64,000 nucleotides of DNA, taken from the NCBI GenBank assembly GCA_949752745.1, contig OX457033.1, positions 16,660,156 through 16,724,155 of the forward strand. Direction: 5' to 3'. This document shows positions 1 through 23,500 of this stretch, in pieces. Position 1 is the stretch's first letter; every line of letters starts with the position of its first letter. The position numbers and the translations under genes are program-made. Source of the DNA: Protula sp. h YS-2021 (Eukaryota > Annelida > Polychaeta > Sabellida > Serpulidae). A model generated the notes under the pieces. That model was given only the letters and a program-made list of their open reading frames with translations. It was not told where the DNA came from and searched no databases.

Positions 1-60
1 TCTCTCCCTGTCTCTCTTTCTATCTGTCTATCCGTCTCCCCCTTTCTCTCTCCCTACCTC
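1..60. repeat. CT-rich low-complexity tract
   Basis: Pyrimidine-rich degenerate (TCTC/TCTG) microsatellite at the window edge. No coding content is visible. Confidence 0.7.
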
Positions 61-190
61 CTCCCTCTTTAGCTACATAGAGTGTGTCTAATAACGCTTT
101 TCAGTTTGGCAATATAATTTAAAATAAGAAACTTCCGCTTAAGTGTAATTCAATTACAATTGCAATACATAAGTAAACAGAGTACCTTTC

Positions 191-452
191 GATCAACACT
201 ATGTTTGTATCTACTTTAAGCTTCCTTGTGCTCACACAGTACTTACCATTTGTTTACACTGTACCTTAACTATAAGTACACACTTTAAAATAAGCCTGCG
301 GTTATTCAGATCAGCACCTAAGATCAACACTCTGCTCGGACCTACCCAAAGCTTGCGCTATGATCACACTGTAATTACCATATATTTACGCTGTACCTGC
401 CTCATAAGTACACAGTATTACAATACACCTACAGTTGATACAAGAGCATCCA
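191..452. repeat. 131-bp tandem repeat, two diverged copies
   Basis: Copy 1 starts at 191 and copy 2 at 322, both with 'gatcaacact'. Both contain a 'ttta(c)actgtacct' core and a 'taagtacac' block. The upper part of copy 2 overlaps the predicted last exon of the minus-strand cysteine-rich gene. The stop codon at 386-388 therefore lies in repeat-derived sequence, and the true 3' end of that gene is uncertain. Confidence 0.65.
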
Positions 453-2473
453 TCCTCCTCACTGAGATACGTTCCCTCAGGGCATTCACACCTAAACGCA
501 TTGAAAGATGAACAAGGTACATCGTTCTCATCTAGCTCACAGGTATAATCGCATGGCTTTCCCTCGCTTGTCCAAACTTGATTGGCAAAGCAACCTTTAA
601 AACACAGCCTTATTGAAAATACTGAGAGAGATCAAAGCAGCAAATATGTGTAGTGTATTTATGCTTGGTACATTTAGTCTTTGAATTGTTTTAGAACTTA
701 AAACATAAGTTCTACCTTTTGATTAGTTGGTAAACCAAATTGTTAGCAATGGTTGGAATAAAAAAAACAAAAACTAGAGAAATCTAATAAATTCATAATA
801 AATCCAAACTAGGTACACTAAATAAAAATGCATTAATGCATGAAGAATTGAAATTAACTGAACGTACTTCTCATTGGGCAAAACTTTTCCTCTATACAGT
901 TGATACCGTCAGGTCCCAGAATGGGTTTATTGTCGGGACAAGCACAGTGTTCTTCTTGGTAGTTACAGCCTATTGGCGGACAACCGAAGGCTTCGGGCTT
1001 ACTGCATGTTTTTGTGCAGCAGTTGTTAGGCCAACCAAACCCTTCAATTGTGTTCACAATGCGCAAGACCTGGTTTCCTGGGCATCCATCATCTATAGAA
1101 TGTCGCATCACGACTCAGTCACTTTTGTGAGTATGTTTTAATAACAAAAAACTGACATTTTTTTATTTTTAATGGAATGATTATCAGGCTCAGGACCAGG
1201 AAAAATAAACATCAGTTAGTTTTTATTTAAAATATATTTTTTGATTTACTTGGCGCATCTCCAGTTGGAAACCAGTCGTCAGGGTCACATCCCGCTTCCG
1301 TTACACACGTCACTCCATCGTTACTAAGAAACGGCAGTCCGTTAGGACACTCACACCTATATAGAAGAATTCAAAAGGGGATAAAACGAACAAAACATGA
1401 CGTGGATAAATTAACACAATACAACACCACAATTAAAACTAAATCTAATATTTTGTGCACATCATTTCAGGCTACCTTATTAACACAGATAAACAGATAA
1501 CACAGCGTATGCCTGATCAGTCAATCAAACCTTAATTCAACAAAAATCAAACACTACTCGGCTTATAAGACGCATTCAAGCTGTGTTGTTTGCTAATATG
1601 TTTAGCTGGTATTAAGTTATCAACCTATGGAGTTTTTTCGTGACAGTAATCCGTTGACAGCGGTCCTATAGTTTAGAATATTATAAGCCGCATGCATGCT
1701 GTGACATTAGTTCTGTACATAGTTGTATAAAGCACTGTATGCTTGTTGTAAAATACTTTATATTATTCAAGAAATAACCCATAGAAGGAAGTATTTTTGC
1801 GTTTTAATTTTTGTCAAGTGTTTAACAGTTCGCTAGCGAAATACGGCTCTAGTTATTTATTGCAGTGTTATTAGAATAAGTAGATTTAGACTGTAACTTA
1901 GCAGTTAAAAAACTGTAAGTTCATACTTATAAATATTATACTATTAAATATTTATTTATTATTAAGTAACTTAAATATTTGTTTATGTTTCCGAAATAAT
2001 AATTATATTTAATTATTAATCTATTGATGATAACAGTAAATACATTTATTTTATTACAAACATAAAATATAAAATAAATACTAAGCTGCCTGGTAAAATA
2101 GATATATAATAACAGAATAACATAAAATAACAAAACTATGATTGCCTTTTGGCATGGAAGTCGTCACAGGGTGGGTTCTTTATGCTGCACGTCTTTGTAC
2201 AAGGTTTTCCGTCAATCATATTCAACCATTGATTTGCTGCACAGACTGCAAATACAAAAAACACAATACGTAGCAGTTACTGAAACAAGCAGACATTTTC
2301 TTGCTGTCTGTTTTGTTTTTAATACAAAGGGCCATATTTAAACATGTTTCATTTCGCTGCTGAACACATGCGCATTAAAACCACATTGCAGTGCTTGCTA
2401 TAAGGTTCGTAAAGCTTTTCCTTATTTTTTTTCATTTATTTATTTACTTATGTTCTTTATTTACTCTGTTCTG

Positions 2474-2559
<86 letters not shown>

Positions 2560-4898
2560 AGATTGACTCAGAGATTGACTGATATTCATATGTAGTAAAT
2601 GTTAGCTAATGAATTGATTGGTACAACTATACAGATGTAGATTGTGGTAGAAGATTTACTTGGAGGACATTGGTCCGGCTCTACACACGTCTGACCATCG
2701 ATGTCCAGCAGCATACCAGGCGCACAGCCACACTTTTCTATCAAAAAGTCTGTTATAATCCATGGTCGTACGCACGTTTTTTGAACATAATTAAACCAAC
2801 CAAACTCCTGGTTTGACGGGCATTTTCTGGTAGAAGCTGATTAATAAAAACAACAATAAAGCTGTGAAACAAAAGAATTAGAATGTTTTATTCAATTTCA
2901 TTCAATTATTCTTATTAATTCAAGTGTAAACAATTGGCCGGTTAAAAGCTCAAAGGTACTTTAAGTCCGGCAGTATGACTTTATTTGACTTTGGTTGTTG
3001 CATGCTTATCAATTTGTTATGCCATTTTAAGGGCATCAGTTTTCTTGTTTATCACTCTGGTACATACAATCAGGTCTGGTTGGAAAAGTACCAAACTCCA
3101 CAATACTTTAGACTTTCGTCTTTTCCACTTTTACTGACTACCGTATTCAAGTTTAAGGCAAAAGGGGGCGAGGTTTAAGGTTGACTACCATGGCTGAAGA
3201 TCAAAACGGACGAGGTTAAAGACTGAGTATCATAGTTGAAGGCCAAAAAAGGACGGGAGGAGAGGAGAGGCAGTACTGCCACGTTCGCCTATCCCAGGCA
3301 GGGGGAGTTGGAGGACGCCATGGTCGCCTAGCCCAGGACAAGTGGAGATGGAGGACTGCGACGGTCGCCTATCCCAGGAAAGGTGGAGATGGAAGACTGC
3401 CACGGTCGCTTATCCCGGGACGGGTGGAGATGGAGGACTGCTGCGGTCGCCTATCCCAGACAGGAGGAGTTGGAGGACGCCATTGTAGCCTAGCCCAGGA
3501 CGAGTGGAGATGGAGGACTGCGACGGTCGCCTATCCCAGGACGGGAGAAGATGGAGGACTACCACGGTCGCCTATCCCAGGACGGGAGAAGATGGAGGAC
3601 TGCCACGGTCGTCTATCCCAGACAGGAGGAGTTGGAGGACGGCATGGTCAACCTAGCCCAGGGCGAGTGGAGATGGAGGACTGCGACGGTCGCCTATCCT
3701 AGGACGGGAGAAGATGGAGGACTGAGACGGTCGCCTATCCCAGGACGGATGGAGATGGAGGACTACCACGGTGGTCTATCCCAGGACAGGTGGAGATGGA
3801 GGAATGCCACGGTCGCCTAGCCCAGGACGAGTGGAGATGGAGGACTGCGGCGTTCGCCTATCCCAGGACGGGAGAAGGTGGAGGACTGAGACGGTCGCCT
3901 GTCCCAGGACGGGTTGAGATGGAGGACTGCGACGGTCGCCTATACCAGGACGGGAGGAGATGGAGGATTGCCATAGTCGCCCCCTCAAACTCCAGCACAG
4001 CAGCTTGACTCACTGACTAAATTTTCCAATCAGTCTAAATGCTCTAAATACTACTTACATATGGGGCAGCTATCAGTGCATATAACGCCGTTATCCTTCA
4101 GGTAAGGCTTTGTGAATGGGCATCTACAGCCGCCATATATAATGTTGCCCGACTCTGGATTTTGGTTTCCACACGTAGGCATTCCAAACTCCGTACCGTA
4201 AACCCATATTTGATTTCCCGGACACTCTTTGTTAGCATAAAAATGACTTTAAAATTAATGTAACAGCTACAAGTTAATTTTTATAAAAGTATGTGAACTC
4301 ATTGTGAGTAAACCACATAAAAATCAAAGCGTTGGTTGTTTTATTGCTTTCTCTGGTTTGCATTACGCCATTTTGATGCTGTTCAAGGAAGCTACGTTAG
4401 TCCATGAAATTGTTCAGATTGTATTGCAATGAATAGGCACATTGCCGGTGTCCCCATTACATCATAGTAACTGGTATGCAAAAAGCAAGTATGTGCGTTG
4501 TTGCCACATCACACTTACAATGCATAAGACAAATTACCTACGTTCTTCTCACGTCACAAGAATTACATTTGAAAATCGTAGTGTGGACAATTTTGATTTT
4601 ACAAAGATCAATTCAAAGAGATTTCGGTATAAATAAGCAATATATTGGTAAAGTATGAACTGAAAATAGAAAAAGAGTTTGAAATTTATGCGAATTCGAT
4701 ATAAATATTTAAAATATAATTTTATTTAAAAACGGATTAAATGTTTTTGCAGAGACAAGAGAGCAAGAATCTCAATAAAACGTAGCCTTTGGGCTTTTAG
4801 AAGCCTCTTGTGCTTTACTTACCATATTTTACGCCTCCCAAACACCAAACAGTCCTAAAAATGAAAAACGTGCAAAATATACACCCAAAGAAACGCAT
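386..4898 (-). CDS. Secreted multi-module cysteine-rich (TIL-like) protein, seven exons
   Basis: My exon model, in coding order on the minus strand, is 4898-4823, 4226-4059, 2836-2660, 2245-2146, 1356-1250, 1092-868 and 594-386 (1,062 nt, 353 aa). All phases close. Exon 1 encodes a hydrophobic start (MRFFGCIFCTFFIF...), likely a signal peptide. Exons 2, 3, 4+5, 6 and 7 each supply one cysteine-rich module of the pattern C-x-x-NQ...C...C-x-C-P...(D)G...C, resembling trypsin-inhibitor-like domains. Most introns are phase 1, the usual arrangement for shuffled extracellular modules. Intron 4 needs a GC-AG splice (donor AG|GC at 2144-2145); without it the frame stops at 2136-2138. The last exon may instead end at an AG|GT donor near residue CINC, because the bases after it fall in a tandem repeat. 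A protease-inhibitor or matrix role is possible, but the function is not recognised. Confidence 0.62.
1555..1860. repeat. Dispersed repeat, copy 1
   Basis: The segment contains 'ttataagccgcatgcatgctg', 'acatagttgtata', 'ttcaagaaataa', 'gccaagtgtt'-like and 'gttcgctagcgaaatacgg' blocks. These recur in the same order at 43140-43320, so this is an interspersed repeat rather than gene sequence. It lies in intron 4 of the cysteine-rich gene. No terminal repeats or coding capacity were found, and the class is unknown. Confidence 0.55.
2144..2146 (-). other. Predicted non-canonical GC splice donor
   Basis: On the minus strand the exon reads ...GCC AAA AG|GCAATC. The downstream acceptor at 1357-1358 (ctatatag|G TGT GAG TGT) restores the phase, giving the ...KRCECP junction that matches the uninterrupted module in exon 7 (...FRCECP). 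No GT donor in the region preserves this module. Confidence 0.5.
2477..2562. repeat. (GA)n microsatellite
   Basis: Near-perfect AG dinucleotide run within intron 3 of the cysteine-rich gene. The Arg/Glu open frame across it is an artefact. Confidence 0.9.
3264..3985. repeat. 41-bp minisatellite in intron 2 of the cysteine-rich gene
   Basis: About 17 degenerate copies of a 41-bp unit with a core like 'gatggaggactgccacggtcgcctatcccagg'. The array opens several repetitive reading frames (GRLSQ..., EMEDC...) on both strands. These have no start context or conserved domain and are not genes. The array is GC-rich compared with its AT-rich surroundings. Confidence 0.85.
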
Positions 4899-5849
4899 TT
4901 TACAAACTTTTTGTTCTCTTTAGTGTACGTGTAGCATGTGCATGCTGATAATATCGAGTAATTCACTTCGATAGTTCTTAGAATAGAAAAAACATATATA
5001 ATAAATCAAGATAATAATATGACTGAACTGCTGCAGAATCAATATGGTGTAGCATTGTACTGGTTTTGCTTCAAACATGTACAAAACAACAACATGCAGA
5101 GTAGTTGTATCTTATTTTTGTGACGTGCATTGAGATAGATAAAGTGGTTTTACTTGGAAATGTACACAACAGCCCTCAAATTAACCTTTCAATAAACAAT
5201 TAAGTTACGTGTATACATACAATACTGCATGCTTTATCAGAGTCTGAAACATTAAACTTTCAATAAATAATTAAATTAGGCTTGTAGTTGAAACATAGTT
5301 TTTTCAGCATCGTAAACATCTGCTGTTTTAAGAAGAATTCTTATTCAATGAACTCATAATAATTACTCAAGGGTTTATTTTCAAGGTCTATTTGCTAAGA
5401 AAGACTTGCATTGTCCATTTTTATTTTTAAGTAAATTATTTCGTACCACAATTTTATTTTACGACAGCATTATTTAAACATTATTTAGAAAATCTGTAAA
5501 TTTCTTATCTTAGATCTCTAGCGCTTTTGACAGAAATAAATCACAAATCTCATGGTATTGTTGTATTACCTAAATAAATAATCAAATAAATGTTAAATAA
5601 ATTAACTCAAAAAAATAATTAAATGTAACTAATTGTACGTTGGGCTACAGCCTTTTAATGCATTGCAGTTTAGTCGGACGGTGACTATGCGAAAAACAAG
5701 AGAGCGAAATAGGCAATGAGCGCTGACTATCTAAAGCAAGACTGAGGCAGGTGAAAAAATATAACACTTGCACAGAAATAAGCCCTGCAATGAGAGATAC
5801 CCGTGTCATCAACACAAAAGGCAACCAGTTTATATTAGAAGGGGAACGA
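4899..5849. other. Intergenic AT-rich DNA
   Basis: This is the upstream region of the minus-strand cysteine-rich gene. A TATA-like stretch (atatataata) near 4993-5002 lies about 100 bp upstream of the start codon but is not strongly supported. No other feature was seen. Confidence 0.4.
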
Positions 5850-6690
5850 AAGGGCAGTAAAAGCTGACACTCTGTCACCAAAGCAAATAAGACAGAGCAA
5901 GACATCGAAACATGGCTCTGTTACCAAAGCAAATAAGAATGAATAAGATACCGAAAGATAAGAAGAATGAGTAGGATACCGAGAGATGGCTCTATCACCA
6001 AAGTGAACAGGGATGAGTAGGATACCGAGAGATGGCTCTATCACCAAAGTGAACCAGAATGAGCAGAACTCGGAGAAATGACTCTGTCACTAAAGTGAGC
6101 AGAAATGAGCAGGGCAACTCGTGATGACTCTGTCACTAGAGTGAGCAAGGATGAGCAAAACACCGATAGATGGCTCTGTCACCAAAGTAAACATATATGG
6201 GCAGGACACCTAGAGATGACTCTGTCACCAAAGTGAACAAGGAGGAGCAGGATAACGAGTGATGTCTTTCTTACCATAGTGCACAAGAATGAAAAGAACA
6301 GCGAGATATGGATCTGTCAGTAAAGTGAACAAGAAGTAGCAGAACACAGAGAGGTGGTTCTGTCACCAAAGTGAACAAGAATGAACAGGAGACCGAGATA
6401 TGGATCGGTCACTTAAGTGAACCAGGATGAGCAGGACTCGGAGAGATGGCTCTGTCACTAAAGTAAGCAAAAATAAGCAGGGCACCTAGAGATGACTCTG
6501 TCACCAAAGTGAACAAGAATGAGCAGGAGACCCAGATATGTATCTGTCACTATAGTGAACAAGAATCATCATAACACTCTGCCAAGAGAGTAAACAGGAA
6601 TGACAAGGACGCCGAGTGATGGCTGTCTTACTAAAGTGATGAACAGAACACCGAGAGATGGCTCTGTCACCAGAGTGAACAAGAATGAGC
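5850..6690. repeat. 46-bp minisatellite
   Basis: About 18 degenerate copies of a 46-bp unit containing 'gatggctctgtcaccaaagtgaacaagaatgagcagg' and 'acaccgaga'. It lies between the divergently transcribed cysteine-rich and laccase genes, about 0.7 kb upstream of the laccase start. Confidence 0.85.
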
Positions 6691-6996
6691 AAGATAATTT
6701 GTAAGGTACTAAATTACACCTTGTAAGACACCGACAGTTATAAAACATCTTAGAAGTCACCACAAATGATTGAACCACTTACACAATACTTTGCAAGTCA
6801 CAAGTTTAAGGAAAACCTGATAAGATCTCGAAAGGTGACGATGTTATCCACTTCAAGGCATCAAAATGGACTGTGTCAGTCATTTACACAATACTGTACA
6901 AGACATTGAGTAATTATAATATCACCTACTGAACATGAAAAAAAGAATTTAGGTATTAAAATCTGACTTCATATACTACTAAAAAGGATTACTTCA

Positions 6997-7123
6997 GAAC
7001 GTATTAACTCAGACCGGACTAACACGGCCCCGGATTAACTCAGAACGGATTAACTCAGATCGTATTAACTCAGACCGGATTAAGTCAGACAGCACTACCT
7101 GAGACCGTATTACCTCAGACTGT
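6997..7123. repeat. 15-bp minisatellite
   Basis: About eight copies of a 15-bp unit (c-g-g/t-attaactcaga-c). The array ends about 280 bp upstream of the laccase TATA box. Confidence 0.8.
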
Positions 7124-7404
7124 AGCATCCAACATACTACATTAATTTAGGTATTTATTTATAACAGTACGTCAGATATGCAGTGGATATCCGGGTAGTT
7201 CAATTTCGTATGTGTGCCTTGTTTGTGAAAAAAATTTTCGCCGGAAATAAGTAACGCTTTAAATGGTCCAAGTAATAGTTGTAAAGACTTCAACATTTGT
7301 GTTTTAATTGACATGAGAGTCATTTGTGGTCAGCTGTGATTAAATCAGATTAAGATCAGTACATCAACCTTATAGATAAGAAACACATGATGTAAGCAGA
7401 AGTG

Positions 7405-7412
7405 TATATAAA
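7405..7412 (+). promoter_or_regulatory. TATA box of the laccase gene
   Basis: TATATAAA lies 38-45 bp upstream of the ATG at 7450. The in-frame upstream ATG at 7402 overlaps this box and would add a non-hydrophobic leader. I therefore take 7450, which opens directly into a signal peptide, as the translation start. Confidence 0.55.
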
Positions 7413-7449
7413 TAAATCTAAAACGATTTCACACTTAAATCCTAACAAA

Positions 7450-19763
<12,314 letters not shown>

Positions 19764-19813
19764 GCGACATTGTCGTGCATTCTACAAAGTAACTGCATAA
19801 AACACAAACAACA

Positions 19814-19819
19814 AATAAA
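19814..19819 (+). terminator. Laccase polyadenylation signal
   Basis: AATAAA begins 51 bp after the TAA stop at 19761-19763. It is the first such hexamer downstream. Confidence 0.6.
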
Positions 19820-20345
19820 TTAGGCTTGAAGGCTTTTCATAACGATTTCAATGATATAAAATTGTGTTCAGTAATGTAATACATGTTAAACTTGTAAATA
19901 TACTTCCAAATTTTGTTTTTACTGAATATTTTTAAAGGAAAATTTGCCAATCTCTGAGACTGATTGGCAAAAAAGAGACAACTTAGATTAGTTATGAATG
20001 TGCTATTTTTTCACTATTTCACTTTTCATTAAATGTTTTTACTTATTTAATAAATGCAGGAGCATTTCAAGTCGTTATAGCTGCGAAGATCTCACAAAAC
20101 TGCAATAAACTAAGACATATATTAATAAAATTTATGGGTTGTTTATGTTATTTTGACTGTTTATGCTATACTAAACATTGCCCATTCCCTAAAATCTACA
20201 ACAAAATATTCTGAAAATGTAAACGAAATTTAAGTAAGATTTTCATGTATTGCTGGACCAACCGCCTTAAACATATTACACTATTACATAAATAGAACAC
20301 AAAAATAATAAGTGGTATTTTATTAAAATATTTCGACTCAGCTAC

Positions 20346-20351
20346 TTTATT
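20346..20351 (-). terminator. Possible polyadenylation signal of METTL27-like gene A
   Basis: AATAAA on the minus strand about 160 bp beyond the stop codon. A second copy lies at 20318-20323. Confidence 0.4.
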
Positions 20352-20419
20352 CCTTGAAGTGTACTTGTTATACTTGTTGTACTTGCTATATATAAGTGGT
20401 GTTTACGTGGATACCGATT

Positions 20420-20590
20420 GTGTGATGTTCAGTTGACCCTAAAAAGGCAAAGTAAGGCTTTTACAGGACCATCGAACGGGTGGTGTTCGTGTGGATACTA
20501 ACTGCGTATTGTTCAGTTGACCCTAAGAACGCAGACTAAGGCTTTTAGGGGACCATAGAACGGCTGCCAGCTGCGGCTTTCACACTTCCA
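20420..20590. repeat. 84-bp direct duplication of the last-exon end of METTL27-like gene A
   Basis: The 3' end of the coding exon plus 3' flank, read on + as 'gttcagttgaccctaa...gcttttaggggaccatagaacgg', recurs once with an 84-bp period ('gttcagttgaccctaa' at 20427 and 20511). This is the two-copy counterpart of the 94-bp arrays downstream of gene B. Confidence 0.7.
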
Positions 20591-23500
20591 AGCTCCATTC
20601 CTTTCATGTTTCTGTATTTCTTCTTCAAGAGTTTTGCCATAATCTAAGTATTTTTCGTCAAAATATCTCTCAGAGCATGAAATAATGACGACTCCTCCTT
20701 TAACAAAACACAACCATGAATTAAGTTAATTTAAATTTTCGTCTAGTCTAAGAGCAATAATTTACGCCTTTTTCCATTATCTTAAAGTTTTTTGTTATAC
20801 AGAAGTGTTATAAAACCACTTATTATTATATACGTCACACCAGTATTATCCTTTATGAGGAACATTCTATTGAACCAGTCCATTCATATCATGCAGTATT
20901 TTATATATTAACATTATAACCTCTTTTATAATACTTTAATACTTTGATAATGTAGTCCGACGAGAACAGGGCACATTTATTTATTTGCAGTTTCTTTGAA
21001 ATTTCGTTGTTGTCTCAACATGCCAGAGCCAAGGTGTTAGATAAACACACACATACACATACACATTAAAGTCTTTGTTAAATGATTATTATTAAATAAA
21101 CTGACTTAAAATCAGAAATCCATAAAGAAATTCTTTCTACTTTTTTATTATACTGCAACCACAATTTCTGTTTGACTGATAGAGGAAAACAATAATTGAC
21201 AAATATAAAAAACAACTACAGAGAAATGTATTCCCTTTTTGTAGTTTACTTTCAGAGATGTTAACATGTTTTATGACCATTGTAAGTTAAAAAAAGAGTG
21301 TAATTATGAGGGTTAGGAAAATTAATTTTTGTTTCAGGACACACACCGTGTTTTGTGATCCTCTGTAACTCAGGAAAAGCCTCCCACGTGATGTGACCTG
21401 GGACGAATACGGCACAGCCTACCACGCCATCGTAAGTATCTGCAGTGTTAGTACCAGCAAAACTAAATATCACAAGCATCAAGTATCTTAAGTATAGCGA
21501 TGACAGGTGTAGTTACAAATTTACCACTTTTGCAATGCAGTCATCAGAATATCAATTAAAAAAAGGATAACGTTGCTATGTATTCGCTCGATACAAAACG
21601 ACCGGTGATAATTGCTTAAAATTTATTATTGACTAATTTAATTGCTTCCAGTTCCTTATATTAGCGTGCATACTTGATAAAATGAATCGTTTATTTATTT
21701 ACTTTCTGGAATGCAGAGCCTATTTTTGCCGACGAAGTTGACATATATCTGTTTATATACGTTCAGTTTTCTGGCTCTTTCGACCATGGCATGACAAGGA
21801 TCAATCCCATCAATGTGAACGTAACCCTTTTTAGCCAGCTGTAAATTATACCAAAAAAGTAAGTGCTAAGTATTCAGATAACACCTGTACCCAGAGCTGT
21901 CAAAAGTTATCAAAAGCTATTACAGGAAGAAATGCATATACCTTCTTTCACTCTGTATGAAAATTCAATACTAATCTCTCTTTGTTGACATCTTACTGCC
22001 TATTACAGTCTTTATTATTTTTTCTCGTTGTTCATTTTTACAATAACTTGGGTAAAATATATGTCTTACCTCTAAGCCTAAGAGACCGGTACCACTTCCA
22101 ATTTCTAAAATTTTAGCATCTCGATTTTTAACGACATTGTGCAGTTGGCATGCCACCATCTCCAGACCATGATAGCTATGCCCACCAGCAGCAGTAATAT
22201 CCTAGACAAATAGTTATCTGTGACAATAAGTACATATTTACTATTTATACATACTTCAATATACTTCTATTTGCAAACCCATTCGCGAGTAGTATTTGTA
22301 CAAATATGTTTAATGTACTTCTAGATTTCGAGCCAGTCTAATGTGTCCTTACTAGCTTTACTGATAGGTTATTTTTCAGCTCACTTTTCGGTTTTTAAAG
22401 TTTGGAGTTTCGTTGACTCCAATATCGTTTTTTCACCATGAAAGTCATTTTAATTGGTCTTATACCTTGCCCTATTCAACCACGTGGTCATTATCACACC
22501 ACAGGAGCTGTTTGTGTTTTGGGGCACTACAGACAATACGCATGGCACAAAGTAAAATACACAGTAAAGTTTAAGGTTTTGCTAGATAATTTTTTTTAAA
22601 ATATTGAAGCTTGCTAAACTGATTACGAGAGCACGCGGTCGAAATGTTTGACAAATCACAAATTAATGTTGCAAGACACTTTAGTGTCAACAAACGACTA
22701 TTCGACGCCGACGAACCCGGACGAGAGAGAATAAATCGACTCGCGACCGACAGCGTTCAAGTACATCTCAGGTAACTCCTCAGGAAGACTGAAATAAACA
22801 GCTTACAACCCTTCGGAATATACTTAATATAGTTCTCAAGAAAGTGCCATTAACTGCGATCCGATACCCCGATAATGTGCAATGATTAGAGTTCTCTTTT
22901 TGTGTTAGTTTTGGTGATTCCTGTGTACATGAGCACGACCCATACAGAGGCAAAAGCTTCACGGTCTGGAGCGATCTATCACACATAGAACACGTTTGGG
23001 ATGCTAAGTATCAGGTGGTCCGTTGAAGACCTAAATCCCGTTTACGTTACCACAGCTCCACCATGGCCTTGTAGAGCAGTGGCGCCACATACCTAGAGTC
23101 TACATTCAGGCTTTGGTCACTCCAATGAGGCATAGATATACGTCAGTTATCAACGCCAACGGTGGACACACGCGTTATTGAGGGATGTAAGTTTATATTT
23201 TGCGTCTGAAGTGAATCGTGACGTGCTGAATCTTTCTGATGTAAAATGTGTAGATATGTCCTAGTTAAGCTAATTTTCAAGTGATTGTAACAAAAATTAT
23301 GAGTAAAAAAGCTACGCAACGTAAACATTACTATAAATTTTACCAGGAGTTTCTTTTGTGGCTGAATATATACCTTAGATTTCCAATATTCTAACTTTTC
23401 TCAGAATAGAAAGACTGTTAAAAGGGTAAAATGTTGATTAATAAAACAAATTTCATTGTTTTTTTCTACATAAATAAAAGAAATAATGTGTTCCATGCTA

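Noticed and set aside
3424..4008. EMEDC/GRLSQ repeat frames resembling a repetitive protein
   Set aside because: Frames move between phases of the 41-bp unit, exist on both strands and lie in an intron of the cysteine-rich gene.
5850..6690. CRISPR-like or regulatory array
   Set aside because: Units are contiguous and degenerate with no unique spacers; a plain minisatellite in a eukaryotic genome.
7402..7449. Upstream in-frame ATG as laccase start
   Set aside because: It overlaps the TATA box and would place a polar 16-residue extension before an evident signal peptide.
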